The notes below the pieces were generated by a model. That model ran no database searches and was not told where the DNA came from. It saw only the letters and a list, made by a program, of their open reading frames with translations. A stretch of 64,000 bases of DNA, taken from the NCBI RefSeq assembly GCF_003255815.1, contig NC_037673.1, forward strand, positions 9,813,006 to 9,877,005. Direction: 5' to 3'. Numbering within the stretch: position 1 is the first letter of the stretch; each line of letters begins with the position of its first letter. The translations under genes and the position numbers were made by a program. Shown here one piece after another: positions 35,680-47,570 of this stretch. The DNA comes from Theropithecus gelada (taxonomy: Eukaryota; Chordata; Mammalia; Primates; Cercopithecidae).

Positions 35680-36324
35680 ATATGCCAAAGTCCTAACCCT
35701 AGTACCTCAAAAGTGCCCTTATTTGGGGATAAGCTCTTCACAGAGTTAATCAAGTTAAGGTGAGGCCATCAGGGAGGGCCTCATCCAAGATAACCTGTGT
35801 CTTTATAAAAGGGGGAAATTTTGACACAGAGACAGACACAAATAGAGAGAGAACCGTGTGAAGATTCAGGGAGAAAATGGTCATCAACACACTAAGGGCA
35901 GAGGCCTGGAACAGAGCCTTCCCTCCCTCACAGCCTCAGAAGGAACCGGCAGGGTTTTAGGTTCTAGTATTAGGCATGTAGAAACCCAGGGAATTCTATA
36001 GACCTGAGCCCATTTCCTTTATTGTCAAATGTCCCCTGGTTGGAGATGGTATTATGCAGGATACCAGGGTGCTGGTTCAGGGATTGAAGCTTCTGTAACT
36101 CCACCACTGGTGAGTCTGATAGAAGTGCTGGGGGCCGGGAAAAGACATTCTGGGTCAACAGGGTTACTTTTTGGGTTATACAGTTAAAGCAGCATTTTCA
36201 AATGTGGTTCTGAGAGTCAATCTCAGACTTTTAGTTTCCAGAACTGTGAGACGAAACACTTCTGTTTAATCCACACTGACAGTTGAGCCGTAACCTTGTT
36301 ACAGCAACTGTAGCAAACGAATAT
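35680..36324 (+). mobile_element. MLT1-type LTR split by a 250-bp segment
   Basis: MLT1 plus-strand text: 'tatgccaaagtcctaaccct', 'aagttaaggtgaggccatca', 'gacacagagacagacacaaa', 'gaaccgtgtgaag', then after the insert (35959-36210) 'cagacttttagtttccagaa' and 'cttgttacagcaactgtagc'. The insert replaces nothing obvious between 'gaaccggca' and 'tctcagac'. Confidence 0.75.
35959..36210 (+). repeat. Inverted-repeat arm A (about 250 bp)
   Basis: Begins 'ggttctagtattaggcatgt' and ends 'gcattttcaaatgtggttc'. Its reverse complement recurs at 37811-38071 with about 16 mismatches plus one nine-base indel by eye, so roughly 93% identity. It lies inside an MLT1 LTR. I do not recognise a transposon family; it could be an ERV fragment or a local inverted duplication. 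Confidence 0.85.
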
Positions 36325-37810
36325 GCCTGCAGTGACCGGTCCTGTATTCCTGCCCTGCCTTACAGGCACATGGGGGCATTGAAAATGGAATCCATGCCCA
36401 AACCAGCCTCAACCAGGCCCCTTTGGTCAGGTCGTGGTGCTGTCAGCTTTCATCAGTGATGCTAACTTCCATTACATTCTAGCTTAACAGATACAGTGTA
36501 CCAGAAAGCTGCCCAGCAATTTCACAATACCAACCAAATTATTTTAACATGGCTATCTTTTGATTCAGCAATTTTGTGTCCAAGGATGCAGAGAATTTCC
36601 CCCAAGAAATACAGACAAGTCCTCAGAGATGCATATAAGGATGTCTGCAACAACATTTTTCTGTTTCTTGTTTTTTTCACCTTTTGTTTGAAAATAATTC
36701 AAATTTATAAAAAGTTGCAAGAATAAAAATAGTAAATGCTTGTATGCCACTGACCCAGAGTTTCTCATTGTCCACATTTTGCTTCATTTATCACCTTCAT
36801 TTATCACCCTCACCCTCTCTCAACCATTTGAACAAAGATTGCTTACCTTTCAGCCCTTTAATTCTAACTATTTCAGTGTGCATTTCCTAAGAATGAAGAT
36901 ATCATCTTACATCACCAACTTCAGTAAATTTCTCAGTAAACCAGGACATCCCCTCATCAAAACAATGTTTTTATTCAATCTGCCTTCCATAATCCAATTT
37001 TATCAACTGACCCAAAAACGTCCTTTTTTTTCTCCACCACAAAATCCAGTCCTGGCTCAGGCATTTCATTTAGATGTCATGATTCTTTCGTTTCCTTTAG
37101 TCTACAACATTTCCACAGCCTTTCCTTGTCTTCTATGACATTGACACTATTGAAGAACACAATTTATTTTTAATAGAGTAGTCCTCATTTGAGGTTTGTT
37201 CCATGTCTGCTCGTGGCTGGGTTCAGGTTACTCCAGTTCAAGGTAGAAAACCCCACAAGTGATGCTCTGTCCTTCCCAGGGTGTCCCACCTGGAGGTCCA
37301 GGATAGCCTCTTACTCCTCAGTGATGATGTTAATTTTTATCGCTCAGTCAAGTATTGTGTGAGCTCCAGACAACACTTTATCAGCTCCATTGTGTAATTG
37401 CTATTTTTCACCTTGTAAATAACAAGCCGTATGTAGGGAGACTCTGTAAGACCCTGCAAATATCTTGCTCCTCTTCAAAGTTTCTCCTAGGTTTAGCACA
37501 CATTGATGACTTTGGCTGAGCCAGTCTTGACTCTAATGCCTATGAAAGGATAATTTTCCAGCTCCAACATACCCTTTATAGTGATTGCCGCACTCAGCAT
37601 CCTACTACAAACCTCAGTACTCACACGTGTGCCAGAGGACAGAGACACATCCTGCATGGCTTCCTAAGCCTGGCCTGGTAAGGAAGTTTCCAGAGCTTTT
37701 GCAGTCACGACATCTCCTCTACACTGAGAGACAAGTTCCTGCCCTTGCATTACTTGCCACGAAAAAAAGACACAATCTTTGCAGGCTGCTTTGAATTTTA
37801 GAGGCAAGAC
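36325..37810. mobile_element. Unassigned DNA, ancient repeat text at 36640-37570
   Basis: From 'gaaaataattcaaatttata' through 'gtatgccactgacccagagt', 'tgtccacattttgcttcatt' and 'ccctcatcaaaaca', the order recalls a common old mammalian repeat (probably L1-related 3' sequence), though the family is not certain. Frames of 132 codons (36740-37138) inside it are shadows. It separates the two inverted-repeat arms. Confidence 0.35.
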
Positions 37811-38071
37811 GAAACACCTTTGAAAATGCTGCTTTAACTGTATAACCCAACAAGTAACCCTGTTGACCCAGAATGTCTTTTCCCGGCCCCTAGCACTTCT
37901 ATCAGACTCACCAGTAGTGGAGTTACAGAAACCTCAATCCCTGAACCAGCACCCTGCTATCCTGCATAATACCATCTCCAACCAGGGGATATTTGACAAT
38001 AAAGGAAATGATCCCGTGGGCTCAGGCCTGTAGAATTCCCTGGGTTTGCTACACGCCTAATACCAGAAGCC
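37811..38071 (-). repeat. Inverted-repeat arm B (about 260 bp)
   Basis: Reverse complement of arm A (35959-36210); shared 19- and 20-base exact words include 'gttgacccagaatgtctttt' and 'cagcaccctgctatcctgc' on this strand (the first is exact; the second differs at one base). An extra nine bases near 38010 are absent from arm A. The flanks differ, so the homology is confined to the arm. Confidence 0.85.
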
Positions 38072-38357
38072 ACTGGCCGGACAGAATGATGAATGGTCTG
38101 CTGAAATCCTGGTTATAGTACCAGCGGGAAGAAAACATTCATTCATTCTATGAAGTAACAGGGCACAATGCCTGCCTTAAAGTTTAGGGATTAAACCAAT
38201 GGTCAACCAAGTGTCATCATCCCTCATAGTCAGGAGCATAGGCCAGGGAAATAAGACGTGGAGGGGGAAGCACCCTTCTCACTATTACATGTGGTAACAC
38301 ACTGGTGAAGTTTGCTTCCCATGCCTAGAACATTGGCTTTGGTGGATGTTGAGGTTG
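38072..38357. other. Unique DNA, nothing recognised
   Basis: Short gap between arm B and the next LTR with no assignable feature. Confidence 0.35.
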
Positions 38358-38718
38358 CCTTAGTCCATTCACACTGCTAAAACAAAATAGCATAAACTGA
38401 TAGCTTACAAACAACAGAAATTCATTTCCCAATAGTTCTGGCAGCTGGGAAGTCCAAGATTACAGCAGATTCCGTGTCTGGTGAGGTCTCATGTTCTGGT
38501 TCATAGATGGTACCTTCTCACTGTGTCTGCACATGGTGGAAGGAGTGGGGAGCCCCCTAGGGCCTCTTGTATAAGGACACCAATCCAATTCACAAGAGCT
38601 CTGCCCTCACGACCGAATCACCTCCCAAAGGCCCCACCTCCTAATACCATGGCCTTGGAGGTTAGAATTTCAACATATGAATGGGGAAGAAAGAACATAG
38701 ACATTCAAACAATAGCAG
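38358..38718 (-). mobile_element. MLT1A/MST-type MaLR LTR (minus strand)
   Basis: 'ccttagtccattcacactgc', 'ccaagattacagcagattcc', 'gttctggttcatagatggta', 'cctcccaaaggccccacctc', 'ctaataccatggcc' and 'caacatatgaa' in order. Nearly complete solo LTR. Confidence 0.85.
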
Positions 38719-40463
38719 AGGCCCATGTCCAAAGCAGGAAAACAGGCATGGTTCTGAGCAACTGGAAGTCGAGATCCCCCTATAAGGTTTTTTGGCTTCC
38801 TTGTGTCAATGAACCAAGGACCAGAGAGGGGAGTCCAGCAGAAATGTTGGGGAAGGTACCAAGAAGGACTATGTTTGAAACCTAGAGAATCGATGAAGTT
38901 CCTGCTTTGTTCTCCCTTGCCTCATGTTCCTGGTCAACAGAAAACTGCAGAAAGGTCACCATGCTCTCATGTGCTGCAGGAATGCAGCCGTGGGTCACCT
39001 CACCAGGTAAAGAATCCATCCAGCTAGGGTTGGCAAAAGGCAAGGGAACTAGGGAAAGGAACGGCTGGTGGAAAGGAGCGCTGAGCCTCTTCGGGCCTCC
39101 TGACCGGCTGTCAAGCAGGATCATAGCAGCTGGGTGTATGTATCCACTTGATTATCACTGCCTCAGTCCTATTGTGAAGGACATAGGCTTGGCTGACCTT
39201 TCAGGTTTCAAGTGGAAATACAAGTAAATTAACATCATTTTGCAATAAGAGTAGTTGATGAGCTTTTTATCCAAAAGAACAAAATAGATGCTGGGGGCAA
39301 AGGGGTGGGCTGGGCCAGATGCCTTCTGTTTGCTCTTCCAGGTTTGTCTCCGCCTGCTGCACCTTGGCCTCGGCCCCAGGAGGCTGGATTGCTCATACTC
39401 TATGACAGGCCCCCAGAAAGCCTGTCCTCTAGTTGGGTTTGTTCAGTGGGAGCCCTAGCAGCAGAGGAAACAGCGTGAAGTCAGGGTATTTCTTCTCTGG
39501 TTCCTCCCTGAGGTCACCTCAGGCTGGTATGTGCTTCCACAAATGTCACTGTTCCTCCCTAAGTGGCTTGCTCCAACCACTCTTTCTTCCGGGTCTCAGT
39601 GACCTCTCCTGTCCTTCAGCCTAGGCAGGAATGGCTTTACTGTCACAAGCCTAACTCCTGCACTGGGCTATGGTTTCCTTATACCTGCCACATCTTTCTG
39701 ATTATTTTCTTTATTAATAAAACCTCCTTGATTTATCCTAAGAGAGCACACCATCTGTTATCCCTTGGCCCCCAAACCAAGACACAGAGTTTCAATAGTG
39801 TGCCCAGGGTCCTGCAACTGTGAAGCAGTAGGGACAGCAGTGACTTGAGACCAGGCTCCCAGCCCTGATGCTTGTTCCTGCCCCAGCCCCTCGGCCCACC
39901 CAGGAGATTCCTGCACCTTGATGGACAATCCACCCATGCTCACAGCTGCCAGCTCCCAGCACCCACATCCTGTGCATGGGGCAGGCAGAAGGGCTACACA
40001 CAGAAGGCCCCACATAACCCCTCTACCCACAGGTAGGGGACAGTTGATAAATGCCCAGTGTCCACAGAGCCCCAGCAGGCTCCGGCTCCAGCCGCCCATG
40101 AGGGTGACCAGCTCACCAGCAGGCCCTCCACTGGTCACCCCCATTTCCCAACTCTTTTCCTCCCCTCTTGGTGTCTCCTGGGAACACCTCCCCACACACT
40201 ACTCACACCCAAACCTTTCGTTCAGCAATTGAAGACACCCAAACTGACATAGCACCCAGCCTGCCCCAGCCTGCCCCAGCCTGCACTCCCTCCCTCTGTG
40301 CAAGCCGCCGCCCTGAGCTGCTGAGCGCTCAAAGGCAAGCGTGTAGCCTTCAGAGACAGACAGGAAATCATTTTCACATTAGAATGGCAGAGCCAGCCAA
40401 ACGATCAACGGAGGGAAATAGCAAAATGGTACATCTTCTGAGACACACAGAACGTGGTTGACA
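38719..40463. other. Unique GC-moderate DNA, no gene recognised
   Basis: Frames up to 145 codons on either strand (for example 39758-40195, minus) lack domains and overlap each other, which argues for chance. A short tandem of CCTGCCCCAG occurs at about 40259-40283. No promoter or exon could be supported. Confidence 0.4.
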
Positions 40464-40793
40464 GGACTGGGCGAGGTAGCTCACACCTGTAATCCCAGAG
40501 CTTTGGAATGCCGAGGCTGGCGGATCATTTGAGGTCAAGAGTTCGACACCAGCCTGGCCAATATGGTGAAACCCTGTCTCTAATTTTAAAAATTTTTTTT
40601 AAAAATCCAAATCTTAGCCCGGCATGGTGGCACATGCCTGTAATCCCAGATGCTTGGGAGGCTGATGCAGGAGAATCGCCTGAACCTTAGAGGTGGAGCT
40701 TAAAGTGAGCCGAGATTGTGCACTGCACTCCTGCCTGGGCAACAGAGAGAGACTCCATCTCAAAAAAAAAAAAAAAAAAAAGAAAAAAAAAAG
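40464..40793 (+). mobile_element. Alu SINE
   Basis: Starts 'ggactgggcgaggtagctca'; the linker is an unusually long A/T mixture at 40582-40612; the right monomer ends 'cactcctgcctgggcaacag' and a long interrupted A-tail (40761-40793). Heavily substituted (AluS/J). Confidence 0.9.
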
Positions 40794-40829
40794 GATATGG
40801 TTTACAGGATAGCAGCTCCCAAAGACGTC

Positions 40830-41120
40830 TATGCTCAGGAACTGTGGATATGCACCTTACGTGGCCAAAGGGGCTTTGCTGCTTTGGTTAGGGTTACAGG
40901 AGCCCTTAAAAGCACAGGACTTCCATGGGCTGGAGGACAGACAGGCTGGACATGTAGAGAGGAACTCGACCGCCGTTGCTGGCCTTGAAGACCAAAGAAG
41001 GGGGTCAGGAGCAGGGAATGTGGGTGGCTTCTGAATGCTAAGAACACCCCCCTACCCCAGCCAACAGCCAGCAGGGACACAGGGACATCAGTCCCACTCC
41101 TGCATGGAAAGAAATTCAGA
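40830..41120 (+). mobile_element. MaLR-like LTR fragment
   Basis: 'cttacgtggccaaaggggct', 'cccttaaaagcacaggactt', 'cgttgctggccttgaag', 'gggaatgtgggtggcttctg', 'aacagccagcagggacacag'. The same family occurs in opposite orientation at 43195-43545, so the two are independent copies of one LTR type. Confidence 0.6.
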
Positions 41121-41124
41121 ACTT

Positions 41125-41390
41125 TAAAGTAAGAAATGGATATTGTTGTTCTCACTCTTAGGTGAGAGCTAAACAAAGGTACGCATGGACATACAGAGTG
41201 GAATAATAGACACCAGAGACTCCAAAAGGTGGGAGTGGGCTGACGGATGAAAAATGACCTGCTGGGTACAATGTACACTATTCAGGTGATGGCTACACTA
41301 AAAGCCCAGACTTCGCCACTACACAATATATCCATGTAACAAAACTGCACTTCTACCCCAAAATCTATTTTTTTAGAAATGGGAAAAGTT
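41125..41390 (+). mobile_element. L1 3' UTR fragment
   Basis: 'attgttgttctcactcttag', 'gtgagagctaaacaaaggta', 'gaataatagacaccagagac', 'tatccatgtaacaaaactgc' and 'acttctaccccaaaatctat' match the 3' end of a primate or older L1 (L1PB/L1MA-like). 5'-truncated and short. Confidence 0.75.
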
Positions 41391-43190
41391 TGTGATGCAT
41401 CTTTAAAATGAATAAATAGATACTGTTTTAAGCTCCTAAGTTTGTGGTAAACGGTTATAGTAAAAAGAAAACAAATATACAGAATGACAAAAATTTATTT
41501 CCATACACCATGTCTTAGAAAACTGCCTGAGGATGCACTCTAGCAAAAAGAGGGAGTAAACAAAGAAAGGGGGTGGTGCAGGGCTAGAAAATAGTGTCCT
41601 CCACTGAGGACAGTGGAGACCAAACACAGATCCCACAGGGGCGGGAGCTCTCCAGGGCAGACTGGGGAAGTGGGGCTAAGCCCCCCAAGGGTGCAGGGAG
41701 TGATCGGCCCTCAATCTCCAGCAGGGCCAAGCCAGTCTGGAGAGGGGAACCCATAGAAGAGCAGCTGCCTTAGTCAGTGACCCCAAAATACTAAGGTGGG
41801 AAGAAAGCCCCAGCTGCCTGCCCGTGATAACGGGCAGCCAGTGGTGCCTCCATCATCATGCTCAGTGGAAGGACGGCGACTTGGCCCAGGCCTTAGTGGA
41901 GGGCTTGTACCTTAACTGTTTTCATCTTTTCTTTGGGTCCAGATAATGAAACATCTGTGGCAAGAGAGAGAAGAGAAAGAGAAAAGGAGGGAGAGAGAAG
42001 ATATGTGTCTCTTGTGTCGATGAAACACAAGAATTATATGTTTAAATATATTGTTTAGAGTTACAGAGCGAAAGAAAAGTAGAACTAAATAAGTGATGTC
42101 GTTATAAGACGGGGAGAAGCAGGGGTGGGGTGCATCCTCCTCTATTTCAGCAGGAAGCTAGTAGATGGTGTTTACAGTTGATAAATCAAGAGAGAGCCGC
42201 ATAAGTGCATTGTTTACAGACATGGAGGTAACCACCAGATTTAAAATGAGACAGTTAAAAGCAGTTTGTTTAGAGAACTGAACTGAGGAGGAAGAATAGA
42301 GCAAAAGCCTGTTATTTTTCACTATATGCCCCTCTGTACTATTTGGTTTTCTAATCCCATGCATGAAATCCTTTTATATATATATTGTTTTTACAAAAGA
42401 AGAAAGAGAGAAGAAGGGAGGGAGGAAGAGACCCCTGCCTGAACATGCCTCACCAAAGCCAGAGCCAGCAGGAGGTTGCACCAAGCTGGAACTGCTCAGG
42501 CTGTGCCCAGGGAGCCCCCAGCATTGCTGCCCTCCTGCTGGTGTGGGGCACATTTCTCCAGAGATCAGGGTGGGGTCAGTTGGCAGCACGGGAGACAGGC
42601 TCAAGGATGGGAAACAGCCTGGGTCAGGAGATTGTGATGGTGTTGAAGCGCCTGAGGCCCCAGGGGGTCAAGGCAGGTGTAGCAAGTCTTCCAGTCCCTC
42701 CAGCCTTTGGCCTGAGCCTGGACATCTGTGTTTGCTAAGAAGACTCCATCATTTGGGGGACAACTTGAACAGATCACTCAAGGAATGAAAACTGGGCATA
42801 TGACCAGCCTACTCCTCCTCCTCCTCTTCCCAATGTCCTAAGAGAAGTAAAATAAAACCCAAACTCTCCAGCAGAGTACAAGGTACTTGTTGGAGGAAAG
42901 GAAGAGAAGGCTGCTCTTTGGATGACTTGACCATAGCAAGGCCAGCTGGGGCCACCTGGGAGAGACCTTGGTCCAATCAAGAACGAGGTGTCAGCTAGAG
43001 CTTGGGGTCATATTGACTCCACACAAGGGTCATACACAGAATTTGAGGGTTCACAAAACACGTTGCATGCGTTACCTGATCTCGTGCTCATAAGCACCCT
43101 GCAAATATAGAAGGCCAATATACCTTCCTACTGACAAGCAGGGAAAGCTCAAACTCACAGAGAGTAAGTAGCAAAGCCAAAGTCAACTGT
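41391..43190. other. Unique DNA with GA-rich tracts
   Basis: Purine-rich runs at about 41958-42000 and 42400-42432. A 141-codon frame at 42363-42788 is unsupported. No gene or repeat body recognised. Confidence 0.4.
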
Positions 43191-43194
43191 CCTG

Positions 43195-43545
43195 AGTAGC
43201 CAGGGACTCAGCTCCCTGTGTCCCTGCTGGCTGTCGGCTGGGGGGATTGTTCTTTGCGTTCAGAAGCCTCACACATTCCCTGCTCCCGTGCCCCTTCAAG
43301 GCCAGCAGCAGTGATCAAATCCTTCTCTATGCTTCCAGTCTCTGAGCTCCCTTCTGCCCGTGAAATTCTGCTGCTTTTAAGGGTTCCTGTAACCAAACTG
43401 AGCTCACATGGAAAATCCAGGATTATCTTCCACCTCAGGTTTTATAACCCTAACTACAACAGCAAAGTCCCTTTGGCCACATAAAGTGCATATTTACAGC
43501 TTCCAAGAATCAGAGCGTGGATGTCTTTGGGGGCTGCTATCATGT
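43195..43545 (-). mobile_element. MaLR-like LTR fragment (minus strand)
   Basis: Reverse-strand counterpart of the 40830 element: 'tgtccctgctggctgtcggc', 'aaggccagcagcagtgatca', 'gaaattctgctgctttta', 'caaagtccctttggccacat'. Retains a middle block missing from the other copy. Confidence 0.6.
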
Positions 43546-44310
43546 CAACCACATTCTGCATGTCTCAGAATATCTATCATTTTGCCTTTTCCCTTAGGGA
43601 AAAAAGAAGGAAATGGAAGATTTGCTGGGCCCGCCTTGGCCACCTGGGACCGCTGTTTTCTAAACACCAGCTCCATGACAGGCTTCGTCCACAGACATGA
43701 ACAAACAGGCTCTAGGGACAGCAGCCCTGCATCTGACAGGATGCTGATGCTGACTGTGACCCCCTAGACATGCTCACCAGCAAATGATTTGGACACGAGA
43801 GCCGGTTCTGCCATGGATGAAATGTAAGTACTGGTGGGCTAGGGACCATGGTCAGCCTGCCCCTGGGCTCACCCTTTCCTTTCTATGCAGAGAGAATAGT
43901 TTAAGCCCCCATAATGCAAAAGTGGGGACCTCCCGCATCTCTCAGGGTTCTCGGGGTCCCCACAGGTCTTCCAGTACCTCTTTTTTCTCTTTCCTCCTTC
44001 ATGAGTCTCATCATCTTTCACGCAGATACCCCTGGGCTTGCACTTCTTGCTTTCCCTGCCATAAACACCCACAATGTGCAGAGCCTTCCCCTTCCTTTCT
44101 CCAAAAGACAGCTCCTCCCAAGTAGTAAAATTGTACTGTACACTCAGAGTCATAGTGAGCGGTTACCTCACAGAAGATAAATTAAACATTAGACATTTCC
44201 AGTTTTAGAAAGAAGAGTCATTCTCATTTGAGGAAATAAATTACAAGCCAAAGTTTTTCCAAATCCCTCAGGCCCTGCACTGCATTTCTCAAGAGGGCTT
44301 GAGACCTATT
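43546..44310. other. Unique DNA, nothing recognised
   Basis: No repeat or exon identified. Open frames of 88-119 codons have no known domain. Confidence 0.35.
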
Positions 44311-44325
44311 CTGGTCACTGTTTCT
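44311..44325. repeat. Left target-site duplication of Alu
   Basis: 15 bases, ctggtcactgtttct, repeated exactly at 44638-44652. Confidence 0.9.
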
Positions 44326-44356
<31 letters not shown>

Positions 44357-44637
44357 TACAGAGTTTTGCTCTTGTTGTCCAGGCTGGAGTGCAGTGACAC
44401 CATCTTAGCTCACTGCAACCTCTGCCTCCCGGGTTCAAGCGATTCTCCTGCCTCCGCCTCCTGAGTAGCTGGGATTACAGGCATGCGTCACTAAGTCCAG
44501 CTAATTTTGTATTTTTTGTAGAGACGGGGTTTCTCCATGTTGGTCAGGCTGGTCTCGAACTCCCTACCTCTGGTGATCCGCCCACCTCAGCCTTCCAAAG
44601 TGCTGGGATTACAGGTGTGAGCCATCACGCCTGGCCA
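44326..44637 (-). mobile_element. AluS-type SINE (minus strand)
   Basis: Long T-run (about 28), then 'ttgtccaggctggagtgcag' and the end 'gagccatcacgcctggcca'. Exact 15-base target duplication on both sides. It inserted at the edge of a MaLR-like LTR. Confidence 0.95.
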
Positions 44638-44652
44638 CTGGTCACTGTTTCT

Positions 44653-45140
44653 ATGTCACAAACCAACCTAAACTAAGTGGTAAAAAAACAACATTTTATT
44701 ATGCTCACGGATGTGGGGGATCAGGAAATCTGACAGGGTAGAGTGGGGCCAACTTCCTTCTTGAAGTCCTCTTCTAGGAGGACTTCAAGGCTCCATGTGA
44801 TTTAATAGCTGGAGGTAAAGTTATCATGAGGCGTCTTCACTCATATGCCTGGTGGTCTTGGCTGATTATTGCCTGAGATTGTTGGTCATAGCACCTTCCC
44901 ATGTAGTCTCTCTACCTGGGCTTCCTCACAACATGGCTGCGGGGTTCTAAGGGCAAGTGTCCAGAGAGAACTTGACAGAAGTGCCCGGCATTTTTATGAC
45001 TTAGCCTTGGGAGTCATACAAAGGCACTCCCGCTATGCTGCACTGATTGAGGCAATCACGGAGGTCCATCCAGGGTCCAGGGGAAGAGGACCCAGACTCC
45101 ACCTCTTCATAGAAGAGCCAGTGGGATGGGAGATATGACT
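44653..45140 (-). mobile_element. MaLR-like LTR (minus strand)
   Basis: 'atgtcacaaaccaacctaaa', 'tatgcctggtggtcttggct', 'ccatgtagtctctctacctg', 'ggcttcctcacaacatggct', 'gcggggttctaagggcaag', 'agactccacctcttcataga'. Same family as the pieces at 16430-17270. The family name is uncertain. Confidence 0.55.
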
Positions 45141-45299
45141 GGGACTCATCTTTGGAAAATACAATATGCCTCACGACCACTTCACATTTCCAACCTCCTC
45201 TCCTCCATCCTTACCAGGTGCTCGGAAACCCCAAAAGCTTGCCTACTTGATGTTGCAAGGCAATCCATTGCTCCCTTTGTCTCTCCTGGCCATGCCAGG

Positions 45300-45711
45300 T
45301 GATATGGTTTGGATCTGTGTCCCCACAAAATCTCCTGTGGCATTGTAATCCCCAGCGTTGGAGGTGGGGCCTGGTTGGAAGTGATTGTATTATGGGGGTG
45401 GTTTCTAATGGTTTAGCACCATTCCCCAAGTGCTGTTCTGCTGACAGAGTTCCAACAAGATCTGTTTGTTTAAAAGCGTATAGTCCCTCCCATCTCTCTT
45501 CCTCCTTCTCCTGCCATGTGAGACATCTCGCTCCCCCTTTGCCTTCTGCTATGATTGCGAGTTTCCTGTGGCCTCCCTCAAAGCCTCACAGATGCCAGAA
45601 TCATGTTTCCTGTACAGCCTACAGGACCGTGAAACAATTAAACCTCTTTTTATTATAAATGACCCAAGCTCAGGCATTTCTTTGTAGCAATGCAAGGACA
45701 AACTAATATAC
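45300..45711 (+). mobile_element. THE1/MST-type MaLR LTR
   Basis: Starts 'tgatatggtttggatctgtg', has 'gaggtggggcctggttggaa', 'tgccttctgctatgattgcg', 'acaattaaacctctttttat' (poly(A) signal region) and ends 'caaggacaaactaatata'. About 410 bp, a complete but diverged solo LTR of the MST kind. Confidence 0.85.
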
Positions 45712-46819
45712 CTGGGAAGCTATCCCTTCCATACCACAGCATTTCCCCAAATAGCACTATTTAACAGCATGCAGATGCTCAAATCTAGGTATTATTAAGA
45801 AATACCTAGCCAAAAGAGTATCTTCCCTAAGATCGATTACGTGTTACTCAGGCATAGAGAATTTGTTTCACCATGATTTATTGAAGCCATGTCTGCAAAG
45901 CTATATTAATACTTTACCCATATTGCGGGCGAAGGCGGGGGGGGGCAAAAATATTTAGAGTGAATGGATAAATAAATGAATGAATCAAATATGGATCATC
46001 AGCCAAGATATGGAAATAACCCCATTACTTGAAATTGAATGTTTTAATGTTATTCATTAAAGTAGATTTTGTCTGTATTTGTGATATATGTGTGCTTAAA
46101 ATTCATGGAGAAAATGAGCATTTTAATTACAAAATGCTGAAATCATTAATAATTTAAAGATCATCATTCAGCATCCCTTTCTAAGTAACCTAGTCTTTGC
46201 TAAACCCTCACAGACACATCAGACAAGTCAAGGGCACAGTCAAAGGGCAGGTCCAAGGGGAAGGGGGTGGGGCCAATTTCTCCTTTACTCGTGCACACTG
46301 AAGAATTTAAGCCCAACCTACCAGAATGTATGTGGCCTAGGATGTTGTAGGAGAAGGGGAAGAACTAGAGATCACATAGATGGTGTGACCATCTGGGTGA
46401 TCTCAATCTCTCTGCTAAAGGCTACAGCCACCACCCACTCCTTCTCTCACCCAGGAACCCACACCAGGCAAGGCAGCCTCCCCTGGCTTCAAAGCAGCCT
46501 GCCTCCTTTTCACCTTGCTTCCTTCATCTGCTTGCGTGAACCCCCAGGAAGGCATCTCTCCTCAAGTCCCATCCACTAAAGCAAACCCACCAGTTAAGAC
46601 CTCATCAAATGCCACATCCTCCAAGAAGCAAGAGGGCCCCCAGCACCCAGCCCAGTCTTCATTTCACCTCCTCTGTGCTCTCCTGTTCTCAGCACTGTCT
46701 CTGTGACTGTACTTACCATGTGCTCTTGTCTCTAAAGAATAGCAAAGGCCCAACATTCAGGATGCGTCTACCATATGGTCTCATGGCCAGCTCACACCTC
46801 CTCCACTCAGCCACCCTCA
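45712..46819. other. Unique DNA, nothing recognised
   Basis: AT-rich to 46190, then more balanced. A G-run lies near 45933-45944. Short frames only. Confidence 0.4.
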
Positions 46820-46910
46820 AGGCAGGGAGAGTATCCTCACTTTACAGAGGGAGCCGAGGCCAAAGGGTAAGTGACTTGCCCACCGTCCCACAAGCAATGT
46901 TGGAAATACA
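46820..46910 (-). mobile_element. MIR SINE fragment (minus strand)
   Basis: 'gtatcctcactttacagagg' then 'agccgaggcc' and 'taagtgacttgcccaccgtc' match the minus-strand MIR core. Confidence 0.6.
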
Positions 46911-47121
46911 GATGAATGCTGATACACCCATTCTGTCCAGGGGGCCACCAATCACATGGTCACCTGAGTACAGGATACCCCTGAAGGCTGAGCAAGGCCA
47001 CGCTAAGGAGGATATGGTTCCCCCACTATTATCCTTTCCCATGTTGGGGTTCATTTTCAGGGTCTGATGGTGAATTGTGAGTTACATCTGCCCCGTTTGG
47101 GAGATGTACATGTTATATGCC
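46911..47121. other. Short unique gap
   Basis: No feature identified between the MIR piece and the THE1-like LTR. Confidence 0.3.
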
Positions 47122-47273
47122 TGATGAGGTTGGGCTGTGTCACCACCCAAATCTCATCTTGAATTGTAGCTCCCATAATTCCCATGTGTTGTGGGAGGGA
47201 ACTGGTGGGAGGTAATTGAATCATGGGGATGGTTTCCTTCAGAGTGTCCTCATGGTAACGAATAAGTCTCATC

Positions 47274-47286
47274 AGATCTGATGGTT
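47274..47286. repeat. Left target-site duplication of Alu in THE1
   Basis: agatctgatggtt, repeated exactly at 47571-47583. Confidence 0.9.
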
Positions 47287-47570
47287 GTTTGTTTGTTTTT
47301 GAGATGGAGTCCAAGTTGGAGTGCAATAGCATGATCTCTGCTCACTGCAACCTCTATCTCCTGGGTTCAAGAGATTCTCCTGCCTCAGCCTCCCAAGTAG
47401 CTGTGATTACAGGCACACACCACCACGCCTGGCTAATTTTTGTATTTTTAGTAGAAACGGGGTTTCACCATGTTAGCCAGGCTGGTCTCAAACTCCTGAC
47501 CTCAGGAGTTCTGCCCGCCTCAGCCTCCCAAAGTGCTGGGATTAGAGGTGTGAGCCACTGTGTCTGGCCA
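47287..47570 (-). mobile_element. AluS-type SINE (minus strand)
   Basis: Tail is GTTT-type rather than a pure T-run; a short piece of the right monomer is missing ('gatggagtccaagttggagt'). Ends 'gagccactgtgtctggcca'. Exact 13-base duplication of THE1 sequence at both sides proves it inserted into the LTR. Confidence 0.95.

Noticed and set aside
39758..40195. 145-codon minus-strand Gly/Trp-rich frame
   Set aside because: Three other frames are open over the same bases and no domain is seen; consistent with GC content.
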